From NCBI GenBank assembly GCA_017436345.1, contig JAFSDH010000005.1, forward strand, positions 1 through 64,000: a stretch of 64,000 nt of DNA, in the 5' to 3' direction. The notes beneath the pieces are model-generated. The model ran no database searches and was not told where the DNA came from. It worked only from the letters and a program-made list of their open reading frames with translations. Both the position numbers and the translations under genes were made by a program. This stretch comes from Bacilli bacterium. GTDB taxonomy: Bacteria; Bacillota_I; Bacilli_A; RF39; UBA660. Positions 1-7,476 of this stretch are shown piece by piece (the first letter of the stretch is position 1; each line of letters opens with the position of its first letter).

Positions 1-22
1 AGAATAAATAAATAAATAAAAT

Positions 23-52
23 AAAAAAGTTTAGTTAGACTAAACTTTTTTT
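23..52. terminator. bidirectional terminator
   Basis: Hairpin with stem GTTTAGT / ACTAAAC around a TAG loop, extended by A-runs on the left and T-runs on the right, so it can terminate in both directions. It closes the minus-strand unit that ends with the small membrane ORF at 60. Confidence 0.8.
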
Positions 53-59
53 ATTTAAA

Positions 60-167
60 CTAATTTTTATATTTATTAACCATCTTATTATAAACATAAT
101 ATTTTCTACCATTATATATAGCAGGAATAATAATTGATGTTAATAAAACTAACCCTATATTCTTCAA
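60..167 (-). CDS. small membrane protein (35 aa, TTG start)
   Basis: Short ORF with a TTG start preceded by AGGAGTGG at good spacing. It encodes a positive N-terminus (MKN), one hydrophobic segment (IGLVLLTSIIIPAIY) and a basic, tyrosine-rich tail (GRKYYVYNKMVNKYKN). It ends just before a terminator and starts 17 bp after the thioredoxin-like gene, so it is probably the last gene of that unit. No family recognised; the RBS, membrane segment and tight fit between neighbours are the only support. Confidence 0.5.
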   Translation of the reverse strand: MKNIGLVLLTSIIIPAIYNGRKYYVYNKMVNKYKN

Positions 168-184
168 CCAAACCACTCCTTAAA

Positions 185-754
185 TTAATCTTCTTTTCTA
201 GCTTTAATAATTACAAAAGTAGTACCAACTACTAATACAATAGAAATACATGTAAGAATAATATTATTTCTTTTTGTTCTTTCTTCAGCTGTTTCATCAT
301 AATTTTCAATTTCATTCAAAAGATTATAACGTAAATATTCTTCTTTTTCATATTCAGCCATTATATAAGTAATAATAGTTTCTTTATCTTTTTCTTCAAA
401 TCCTGTTAAATATTTATCACCAATAATTAAGAATGGCACACCAGTAACATCAGCATTCATTACTTTAGCTGCTTTTTCCATTAATTCAGAATTTTCTTGA
501 CTACTCCAAACTTCAAATTTAACTACATCAAAATAATCTCCATATTCTTCTTCAATAGAATCTAAATATTCATTTAAAGCTGCACAATATCCACAAGTAC
601 TACCATAAAATTCATAAATTTGAATAGGTACTTTTTCTTCTACAGCTTCTCCTTCATCTTCCTTTTCTTCTTCTTTATCTGCAAAAGCATAATTTGGTAC
701 TAATAAAATACTAACAAATAATAGTATAAATAACTTTTCTAAATATTTTTTCAT
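185..754 (-). CDS. membrane-anchored thioredoxin-fold protein (CGYC)
   Basis: Probable extracytoplasmic thiol-disulfide protein of 189 aa. It has a signal peptide (KKYLEKLFILLFVSILLVPNYAFA), an acidic linker, a thioredoxin/glutaredoxin-like fold with the redox motif STCGYC and the cis-proline region TGVPFLIIGDKY, then a C-terminal transmembrane helix (IILTCISIVLVVGTTFVII). I chose the ATG at 754 because GGAGGGTG precedes it; an earlier in-frame ATG has no RBS. Family knowledge: such proteins keep exported cysteines reduced or oxidised. The partner substrate is not evident here. Confidence 0.8.
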   Translation of the reverse strand: MKKYLEKLFILLFVSILLVPNYAFADKEEEKEDEGEAVEEKVPIQIYEFYGSTCGYCAALNEYLDSIEEEYGDYFDVVKFEVWSSQENSELMEKAAKVMNADVTGVPFLIIGDKYLTGFEEKDKETIITYIMAEYEKEEYLRYNLLNEIENYDETAEERTKRNNIILTCISIVLVVGTTFVIIKARKED

Positions 755-816
755 AATACACCCTCCATAAAAATAATAACATATCATACAAAATATATCT
801 ATAAAATCATATCAAA

Positions 817-1599
817 CTATTTTAAAATTATATCTTCGCATTGAATAATAAATTCCCTTAAATCATCATACTCTGTCAAAATATGAACTTCATATCCACC
901 ATCAACTTTATATATTTCATCATAAAGCCAATATGTTTTTTCAACATTCTCATCTAAAACAATATTATAATTCTTAAATATAATACTTTCTATATTAGTA
1001 AAAGCTTCTTCATTATTAATAAGAAAAGTTATATCTCTTTTTTCCTTTTTTATTTCTGTTATATAAGCATCGTGAAATGAATGTTTAAGATATTCTATTT
1101 CATCTTTTTTAAAAGTCTCCTCAAATAATTTATTATATTTATCATATGTATCTTTAAAAAACTTTTCATTTTGGTCACAATAACTTTTTATCAAATTATA
1201 TACATCCTTAGATACATATCCTAAAGCTAAAACTCTAATATCTTTAACTTTATCAAGTATATGCTTTGGAAGTTTTTCTTTTAATTCCTTCTTCTTCAAG
1301 CTTTGACAATAATCAAAATACTCGTCTATTGTCATTCCTTGAAAGGGATCTTCAATAAGTTCAAAATTTTCTCTTATTTTTTCTTCATCAACTTCTAAAC
1401 CAGTTGATTGTATAATACTTTTATATTTATCATAACTCATTACAAAAGAATGAATCTTTATAAAATCTTTCTTTTCTTTCTTGCTTAATTTTTGATAAAA
1501 AACTTCAGAAAACACTTCCGCTCTCTTATCTATCTTTAACCCAAAATATAAAGATGTACATAGCATTTTATTATACCAATCTTTTGTTAAATATTTCAT
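817..1599 (-). CDS. DUF4085-like protein
   Basis: Soluble, charged, mostly helical 260-aa protein. The opening MKYLTKDWYNKM and overall composition resemble the DUF4085 family of Bacillota, whose function is unknown. The C-terminus (YEVHILTEYDDLREFIIQCEDIIL) also fits that family. It has no signal peptide or membrane segment. It lies 10 bp after the transglutaminase-like gene and may be cotranscribed with it. The family assignment is from memory of the N-terminal pattern and is moderate. Confidence 0.6.
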   Translation of the reverse strand: MKYLTKDWYNKMLCTSLYFGLKIDKRAEVFSEVFYQKLSKKEKKDFIKIHSFVMSYDKYKSIIQSTGLEVDEEKIRENFELIEDPFQGMTIDEYFDYCQSLKKKELKEKLPKHILDKVKDIRVLALGYVSKDVYNLIKSYCDQNEKFFKDTYDKYNKLFEETFKKDEIEYLKHSFHDAYITEIKKEKRDITFLINNEEAFTNIESIIFKNYNIVLDENVEKTYWLYDEIYKVDGGYEVHILTEYDDLREFIIQCEDIILK

Positions 1600-1609
1600 A
1601 TAAATTCAC

Positions 1610-2152
1610 CTACTTAACTTTAGTACTATCCAAACTATTTATATATAAATTAAACTCTTTAAAAGATAAACCTTTTTCAACATCATAAAACTGAGTAACT
1701 GGTCTAGCCTTTCCTCCAGCCATATTTATATAATAATCATTAATACTAGCTATCGCATCTTGTTCATTATTAAATTCATATATACCTACTCTTTCCCAGT
1801 TTGGATGCTCTAGTTGATAAACTTTATCATTTCGTTCAAAAAGAACAAAACAATGCATATGTTCATCACTATCTAAATCATTAAAATCTTCCCCTTCATA
1901 AATACGAGTACAAAACATTTTATTAGGAATATTTAATTTATCTAATAAAGTATGCATTAAATATACTTGTTCAATACATGTACCTATATTATGAGATAAA
2001 GTCTCTTCTAAAGAAGAAGTCCTATATAACTTTCTAAAATTCTTCATATTACCAATATGTTCTTCGCTATTTATATCAAGCCATCCATATTTAATATTAG
2101 ATTTCATAAATTCTAATATATCTTCTGGAGTTTTAATATTATCTATATTCAT
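1610..2152 (-). CDS. transglutaminase-like cysteine protein
   Basis: Likely papain/transglutaminase-fold protein of 180 aa. The catalytic-type Cys lies in NIGTCIEQVYLMHTLL and the His in DEHMHCFVLFE, followed by QLEHPNW. This Cys-His order and the helix after the Cys match the transglutaminase-like superfamily (a cysteine protease or acyl-transfer scaffold). No export signal, so cytoplasmic. The start at 2152 is chosen for the AGGTGATG upstream; an upstream ATG has no RBS. Substrate unknown. Confidence 0.65.
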   Translation of the reverse strand: MNIDNIKTPEDILEFMKSNIKYGWLDINSEEHIGNMKNFRKLYRTSSLEETLSHNIGTCIEQVYLMHTLLDKLNIPNKMFCTRIYEGEDFNDLDSDEHMHCFVLFERNDKVYQLEHPNWERVGIYEFNNEQDAIASINDYYINMAGGKARPVTQFYDVEKGLSFKEFNLYINSLDSTKVK

Positions 2153-2160
2153 AACATCAC

Positions 2161-2568
2161 CTACTTCTTTAACCACATATACATACCAGCATCAACTACT
2201 TCTTTCTTTTCTTTAAAACCAAATTTCTTATAAAAATCAACTTTACCAGTCGCTGCAAGTAACTGAATCATCATTTGTTCTCCTTCTTCTAAAGAATTAC
2301 TGGCTTGAGAAATTAGATTACTGATTAATTTCTTTCCTATACCTTTTCCTTGATATTCAGGTTTTACCATAACATCTGCTATTAATCCCATATATCCATA
2401 ATCAGTAATTAACCTAGCCATACCAACCGTTTGACCATTATCAATATATTTAACAGTAAGACTACTTTTTAAACCCTTTTCTAATAATCTTTTAGAAGGA
2501 CATTTCCAACCAATGGTATTAATTATATCTACATATTCATTATATGTTAAAGTATTTTCTTCAATCAT
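2161..2568 (-). CDS. GNAT family N-acetyltransferase
   Basis: Protein of 135 aa with the GNAT acetyl-CoA-binding core: strand TVGMARLITD, strand MGLIADVMVKPEYQ, the pyrophosphate loop QGKGIGKKLISNLI (Q/RxxGxG/A motif A) and the C-terminal FYKKFGFKEK. It transfers an acetyl group from acetyl-CoA to an unknown amine. Start at 2568 follows GGAGG at normal spacing; upstream in-frame ATGs lack an RBS. It is the first gene after the LysM terminator and overlaps no neighbour. Confidence 0.85.
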   Translation of the reverse strand: MIEENTLTYNEYVDIINTIGWKCPSKRLLEKGLKSSLTVKYIDNGQTVGMARLITDYGYMGLIADVMVKPEYQGKGIGKKLISNLISQASNSLEEGEQMMIQLLAATGKVDFYKKFGFKEKKEVVDAGMYMWLKK

Positions 2569-2594
2569 AATAATACCTCCTAAAACCATTATAA

Positions 2595-2617
2595 CAAAAA
2601 ACAACCAAAAGGTTGTT
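2595..2617 (-). terminator. terminator of the LysM gene
   Basis: Hairpin AACAACC-TTTT-GGTTGTT followed by a T-run on the minus strand, touching the stop codon of the amidase-LysM fragment. Confidence 0.8.
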
Positions 2618-3779
2618 ATTTTTGTGGTATTAAAAGTTCTTGACCAATAAATATATTATTACTAGAAAGATTATTTAAATTAATAATATCACTAACACTA
2701 ATTCCAAAACTATTTGCTATACCATATAAAGTGTCTCCTCTTTTAACAGTATAGATAAAATTAGAAGAAGTTGTCTCTTTTAAAGGAATTTGAAGTCTTT
2801 GACCAATTGATAAATTATTACTTGTTAAATTATTTAAAGATTTTATATCATTAACACTAACACCATATCTTAAAGCTATACTATATAAAGTGTCCCCACT
2901 AACTACAGTATATACTTCATAATTAGTTTCTGTAATCGTTTTATCTGTTGGAATTAATAACTCCTGTCCAATAGATAAATTATTACTTGTTAAATTATTT
3001 AAAGATTTAATTTCATCAACACTTACTCCATAACTAAGTCCTATACCATATAAAGTATCTCCTTTTTTAACAATGTATGTAGTATAGCTAGTAGAATTTG
3101 GAATTAATAAAACTTGTCCTGGTACTAAAATAGTACTTGATAGATTATTAAGATTAATAATATCCGCAACATTTACTCCATAATTAGTCGCTATTAAATA
3201 CAAATTATCTCCAGGTTTAACTAAATATGTAGTAGGATTATTAGTGTTAAAATCATTATCTAACTCATCATCAAAATCATTATCAAAATTATTAGGTATA
3301 AATAAAACTTGTCCTATACTTAAATTAGAATTACTAAGATTATTATAATTAATTAAATCATCAACACTAACTCCATATCTTAAAGCTATACTATATAAAG
3401 TATCTCCTCTTTGAACTGTATAAGTATTCATATTATTATCATTGTTATTATCATTATCTACACTTCCTCCTGGTGGTATATAATCAATTCCAATGTAGTT
3501 AGAAACGGCTCTTACAACTGCTTCCACATAATCATCTAAATTATTTTGTAGTTTAGCTAAATCATTAGGATTATCAATAAAACCATATTCAATTAATAAA
3601 GATGTCGTATTAGGTGTTTCACGCATTATATAATAATAATCTTGAGAAGTGTTTTCAGGAAGAACTCTTTGATATACCTTACGCATTATTTGTCCCTCTT
3701 TACCAATTTCTTCTAATATAGCTCGAGGAAGAACATCATTACTACGAAGAGGATAAACTATTTCAGCACCTTCTCCACC
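2616..3779 (-). pseudogene. 3' part of interrupted amidase-LysM gene
   Basis: Downstream 388 codons of an N-acetylmuramoyl-L-alanine amidase (Amidase_3) gene split by the element at 3780-16255. The fragment begins GGEGAEIVYPLRS, holds the C-terminal half of the catalytic domain (catalytic Glu region SLLIEYGFIDN) and then five LysM domains, each like YTVQRGDTLYSIALRYGVS. The matching 5' part is at 16256-16518; joined at the shared GGTGG they give one 473-codon ORF. In its present state the only ATG is at 3686, inside the amidase fold, so any product would be a LysM protein without the zinc-binding half. The intact enzyme would cut the bond between MurNAc and the stem peptide. Confidence 0.85.
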
Positions 3780-3798
3780 TGCCGATGGTCATTGTGTA
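3775..3798. other. attL-type junction of the serine-recombinase element
   Basis: CCACC at 3775-3779 (shared with 16256-16260) followed by TGC and the half-site CGATGGTCATTGTGTA. To the left the amidase reading frame is intact; to the right it stops at once. The half-site is the inverted copy, 15 of 16 bases, of the one at the other end. Confidence 0.85.
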
Positions 3799-3811
3799 GT
3801 TATTTTATTAA

Positions 3812-5014
3812 TTAAAATTTAAATTTTTCTATTTGTTCGCTATTAGTAATTTCTTTTAATTTTTCTAATTTGTTCTTCTTTTCACAATATAATTTAAAAA
3901 CAATATTAAATATTTCGTATAATCTACAATATATTAATTCTTCTTTTTCAATATTATCTCGAACTATATTTTCCTCACTTGAATATAACTTATTTAAATG
4001 TTTTTTATACCATGTTCTATTAATAATTTTATTTACTTTTCTATTAAGCCCCTCAAAATTGCCATGAACAACAAAGCAACGATAATCATATAAATCTTTA
4101 ATTTCATTATTAGATATATTATAACCTACTTCTTTACAACATTTACGTACTTTATGCCTTATTTGATTTTCGATTTTGCTATTATTATCATTTAATTTTT
4201 TTACTAGAAAGAATTCTAAACACGATATAAAATCAACACTATATTTTCTTTCCCTCATATAACTCTTATCATCAAAATTATTAATTAGAAAAAATAAATA
4301 CAATATATCATTATCATTTAAAATAAATCGATCAATATAATATGGATTTCCTAACACATTTCTTAAAATAACATTATACTCATTGTGACTTGTAATAGGG
4401 AAAAATAATGATTCTTCATCTAATAATTCAATACCTTTATAAACTGTTAAATCAAAATTAACAATATTAAACAAATTTAGATATTTGTGAATAAAATATT
4501 GTCTATATTCACAATCTATTACATCATCAACAGCACATCCAGAATATGCAATTATTGCAGAATCTATTTTATCCCATTCTTTTACTTCTAATAAAACAAT
4601 ATTTTCATTAATAAATAAACTCAAATATAAAGAAAAAGATTTTATATCATTATTTTTAATTGCAATATCAATAATTTCACTATTATTTACTTTTAAATAT
4701 TCATCATAAATTTCTTTTATCTGATAAATTTGGAATGAAAAAGCAGTATATGCATCATTAATTGTGAAATCATCACTATATAAAATTTTTTCTAAATTGG
4801 GTAAAAAAGATAATATGGAAAAAATTTTTTCATATGATACATTTCTAAAATATTCAATTTCATATTCATTTGGATTTCTTAAATAAATTGGAAAAACAGC
4901 TGATATTTTAACCTCAGACTCTATTTTATAATTGAGATTTGTATAAAAAATATTATTTTTTATATGTTCTCGAAAAATTCTTATTGCGTTAAGTTCTTTA
5001 TCTATACTACTCAT
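3812..5014 (-). CDS. HEPN-domain protein (ApeA-like), possible RNase toxin
   Basis: 400-aa cytoplasmic protein. The C-terminal part has the HEPN signature Rx4H as RCFVVH (about residues 312-317) inside YDYRCFVVHGNFEG, typical of ApeA-type HEPN domains, where this motif is the RNase active site. The N-terminal ~250 residues are unrecognised. It lies 11 bp downstream of the Fic gene and is probably cotranscribed with it; its stop codon is about 14 bp from the element end. Family knowledge: HEPN proteins are toxin or abortive-infection effectors, often controlled by a nucleotidyl-transferring partner. Toxicity here is inferred. Confidence 0.7.
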   Translation of the reverse strand: MSSIDKELNAIRIFREHIKNNIFYTNLNYKIESEVKISAVFPIYLRNPNEYEIEYFRNVSYEKIFSILSFLPNLEKILYSDDFTINDAYTAFSFQIYQIKEIYDEYLKVNNSEIIDIAIKNNDIKSFSLYLSLFINENIVLLEVKEWDKIDSAIIAYSGCAVDDVIDCEYRQYFIHKYLNLFNIVNFDLTVYKGIELLDEESLFFPITSHNEYNVILRNVLGNPYYIDRFILNDNDILYLFFLINNFDDKSYMRERKYSVDFISCLEFFLVKKLNDNNSKIENQIRHKVRKCCKEVGYNISNNEIKDLYDYRCFVVHGNFEGLNRKVNKIINRTWYKKHLNKLYSSEENIVRDNIEKEELIYCRLYEIFNIVFKLYCEKKNKLEKLKEITNSEQIEKFKF

Positions 5015-5025
5015 ATTTTTTTTAC

Positions 5026-5952
5026 CTATAATAATTCTAAATATTTCTTCAACATTTCCACTTCTAACTTAGTAACTAATTTAATAAAATCAGTGTAATT
5101 ACCAGTAGTATGTGCTTTATCTAATGCTTCATAATATTTTAATCTAGATTCTTTCTTTATAATTACAGGATTATATCCATTATTCATTAAATCCAAATTC
5201 ATAAGTAATCTTGATGTTCTTCCGTTACCATCTACAAATGGATGGATTTTTACTAACTCTCCATGTAATAGAGCAGCTTGAATTATTGGATGATATTTAC
5301 TCCAAGTATTATAAGTTAATATTAACTTTTCCATTAGTTCAGAGATTTTTAAATAATCTGGTGGAATGTGTGTTGCGCCTTTAATAGTTACATTTTCTTT
5401 TCTATACCTTCCAGCATTCTCATTATCAATATCTTTTAAAATTAATTGATGGATATTCTTAATATTCCATTCACTAATTGGTTCATTATCTTTAACTAAG
5501 TCATCTAAAAATAAAATTGCTTTTTCATGGTTAATCGCTTCTAAATGTTCTTTAATAGATTTTCCACCAACAGTTATTCCTTCTAAAACAACTTGTGTTT
5601 CCCTTAACGTTAAAGTATTACCTTCAATTCCGTTACTATTATAAGTCCATTCTAAGTTAATAGATTCTCTTAATGATTTTAAAGTTTCTTTTGGTATTGG
5701 TCTTTTACTATCTAATTCTTTTTTTAAGCTATCTACTTCATCAAAATAATTATCATCTAAATCAATAATAAAATTATTATCATCTGGTTTAATTATTCTT
5801 TTATCAACAGGTTTGTCAGCATCAATTGGAATATTCCAACTATTTCCCACTTTAACAGCGCCTTCAATTCTTCCGTTTTGTAATAATTGTCTTATTCTTC
5901 TCTCACTAATATTCCATTTTTCAACAGCTTCTTTTGTAGTCATAAATTCCAT
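5026..5952 (-). CDS. Fic family AMP-transferase with N-terminal HTH
   Basis: 308-aa protein. Residues 4-42 form a MerR/excisionase-type HTH (TTKEAVEKWNISERRIRQLL ... VKVGNSWNIP). The Fic core follows, with the self-inhibitory motif SNGIEGN (106-112, S/TxxxE G/N) and a complete catalytic motif HPFVDGNGR (237-245). Family knowledge: Fic enzymes transfer AMP from ATP to target hydroxyls; the inhibitory Glu blocks ATP until released. The start at 5952 follows GAGGTGA; an upstream in-frame ATG sits inside the promoter. The HTH with the palindrome in its own promoter suggests autorepression. First gene of a two-gene unit with HEPN. Confidence 0.85.
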   Translation of the reverse strand: MEFMTTKEAVEKWNISERRIRQLLQNGRIEGAVKVGNSWNIPIDADKPVDKRIIKPDDNNFIIDLDDNYFDEVDSLKKELDSKRPIPKETLKSLRESINLEWTYNSNGIEGNTLTLRETQVVLEGITVGGKSIKEHLEAINHEKAILFLDDLVKDNEPISEWNIKNIHQLILKDIDNENAGRYRKENVTIKGATHIPPDYLKISELMEKLILTYNTWSKYHPIIQAALLHGELVKIHPFVDGNGRTSRLLMNLDLMNNGYNPVIIKKESRLKYYEALDKAHTTGNYTDFIKLVTKLEVEMLKKYLELL

Positions 5953-5971
5953 ACTTTTCACCTCAGTTACA

Positions 5972-6000
5972 ATTATACCGAATTCGGTAGGATTTGTCAA
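5972..6000 (-). promoter_or_regulatory. fic promoter with embedded palindromic operator
   Basis: Consensus sigma-A promoter: TTGACA at 5995-6000, 17-bp spacer, TATAAT at 5972-5977. The spacer carries the perfect palindrome TACCGAATTCGGTA (5976-5989), which overlaps the -10, so a bound repressor would block RNA polymerase. The HTH of the Fic protein is the obvious candidate ligand (inference). Confidence 0.85.
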
Positions 6001-6009
6001 TATGTTTAT

Positions 6010-6022
6010 TCCGTTATCGGTA
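6010..6022. promoter_or_regulatory. second operator-like half-palindrome
   Basis: TACCGATAACGGA (minus strand), a near-copy of the TACCGAATTCGGTA operator, centred about 33 bp from it and upstream of the -35. It could allow cooperative binding. Confidence 0.5.
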
Positions 6023-6039
6023 TAGTGTTATACAAATTA

Positions 6040-6088
6040 CCGACAACCTGTCGGGATTTTTAACTTCTCGCCAATTTGGCACGAAGTT
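6040..6088. repeat. two covarying hairpins upstream of the membrane gene
   Basis: CCGACA-ACC-TGTCGG (6040-6054) and a 27-nt unit at 6062-6088 with outer arms AACTTC/GAAGTT and inner stem GCCAA-T-TTGGC. The second has the same length and layout as the units of the array at 7139-7476, so the family lies on both sides of the 6167-7135 gene. Confidence 0.7.
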
Positions 6089-6166
6089 ATTAAAATAAAG
6101 CTCGAACAATTGCCTATATCTTCATAAAGTGTTAAAATATATAACTAAATTATGGAGGAATTTGCT

Positions 6167-7135
6167 ATGTATTTTATTTTAAACAGCAACTTTTTTGATA
6201 CGCTAATTTCAATATTTTTAATTATTAATACAATAACAACAATAATTGTATCTTTTTCTGAATTTAGGAAAGACATTAAAAGCACTAAAAATGATAATAA
6301 ATTGACTAAATTAGAATGGTTTAAATTAATTGTCAATATTATATATATTATTATCTTTGCAGTCATTTTTATTATTGTTGCAAACAGATATAAAATAACA
6401 TCTTATATTACTTTACTATATTATTTGAGTTTTATTTGGATATCGTTAAAACTTGCAAAAAAGAATCTCATAGATTTAACTACTGATAATAAAATGTCAT
6501 ATATTCAAACTACAATTTTATTTACTATTTTCTTTTCAAATAAAACGACCGATATTTATATAAATAGTTTTTCTACGATTCCACATACTGCAAAGGAATA
6601 TTTATTAATACTCTTCCTTATTTTTAAATTAATATTTTTTATATATTGCATAATAATTAATTTTTCTATATTTATTTCTAATTTAAGCATTATATTTAAA
6701 AAACAATTAAAATCTATCAAGAAAATATTAATAGAAATTGAAAATAAATATTTCGAACTAAAATTATATAACTTTTATTTTTCAAGAAACAACAATAACA
6801 AAATCTTTTTTATTATAGATATTATCATTTATATATTATCTTGTCCATTTATAATGATATTATATTTTATATTTGCACTAGTTATCTTATCTATAAAGTT
6901 TTTAATTAGAAAAATACTAGCATTATATACAAAAGCAATTAATTATTTTAATAATAGTTCGAAAGTAATAAGAAAAACAATAAAAATATCTACTATAATT
7001 TCATTAATTATTATTTATATAATTATAACTTACAATAACAACATTTTTTCTACAAACACAAAAGATATATTTACCCTTTTATCAACAGTTATATTAATAC
7101 CTTTAATTTATGATAGTATAAAATCTAATAAATAA
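6167..7135 (+). CDS. polytopic membrane protein, unknown function
   Basis: 322-aa protein, one of three plus-strand genes in the window and extremely rich in Ile, Asn, Lys and Phe. Several hydrophobic segments can be seen (residues ~10-30, 53-74, 80-100, 120-135, 155-180, two or three in 220-255, and 290-305), with a charged lysine-rich stretch between them (KKQLKSIKKILIEIENKYFE). No recognised motif. The start at 6167 follows GGAGGA at 8 bp; the ATG 15 bp earlier overlaps that RBS. Hairpin repeats lie both sides, and its base composition is even more AT-rich than its neighbours. Possible membrane effector or immunity protein of the element, but that is only context. Confidence 0.65.
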   Translation: MYFILNSNFFDTLISIFLIINTITTIIVSFSEFRKDIKSTKNDNKLTKLEWFKLIVNIIYIIIFAVIFIIVANRYKITSYITLLYYLSFIWISLKLAKKNLIDLTTDNKMSYIQTTILFTIFFSNKTTDIYINSFSTIPHTAKEYLLILFLIFKLIFFIYCIIINFSIFISNLSIIFKKQLKSIKKILIEIENKYFELKLYNFYFSRNNNNKIFFIIDIIIYILSCPFIMILYFIFALVILSIKFLIRKILALYTKAINYFNNSSKVIRKTIKISTIISLIIIYIIITYNNNIFSTNTKDIFTLLSTVILIPLIYDSIKSNK

Positions 7136-7138
7136 TTG

Positions 7139-7476
7139 AACTTCTGACCAAGTTGAACAGAAGTTTTAACTTGTACCCAGCTTGAACACAAGTTGCAACT
7201 TGACTTATGGCCATATTGTCCACAAGTTCATCTAACCTTTTCCCAATTTGGGAAAAAGTATATTTTTTTATTTAACCTCGTAGCAATTTGCAACAAGGTT
7301 ATAACTTCCGGACAAGTTGTCCAAAAGTTACAATATTTTATTATTTTTCAACTTCGTCTCAAGTTGGGACAAAGTTATTTAGTTTCCAACTTCCCGACAG
7401 CCTGTCGCGAAGTTATATTTTGTGATATATACGAGTTTTAGTTTATGTACTCTTCTGTGCAATTTGCACAGAAGTT
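7139..7476. repeat. array of nine covarying hairpin units
   Basis: This ~340-bp stretch has no gene. It holds units at 7139-7165, 7168-7194, 7197-7228, 7234-7260, 7274-7300, 7303-7329, 7350-7376, 7388-7414 and 7450-7476. All are 27 nt except the third (32 nt). The common plan is AACTT - variable arm - CAA(G/T)TTG - complementary variable arm - AAGTT. Inner stems differ yet pair, for example GGACAA/TTGTCC, CGACAG/CTGTCG, GTCTCAA/TTGGGAC, TTTTCCCAA/TTGGGAAAA, CTTCTGTGCAA/TTGCACAGAAG. This is base-pair covariation among repeats. Only the last lies where a recombinase terminator would be, and none has a clear U-tail. Confidence 0.85.

Noticed and set aside
7193-7441. Plus-strand ORF (82 aa) across the hairpin array
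   Set aside because: No RBS, and its codons are those of the repeats; the open frame is a by-product of the hairpins.
7139-7476. CRISPR-like array
   Set aside because: The units are palindromic with differing arms and no constant direct repeat or unique spacers; no cas genes are nearby.
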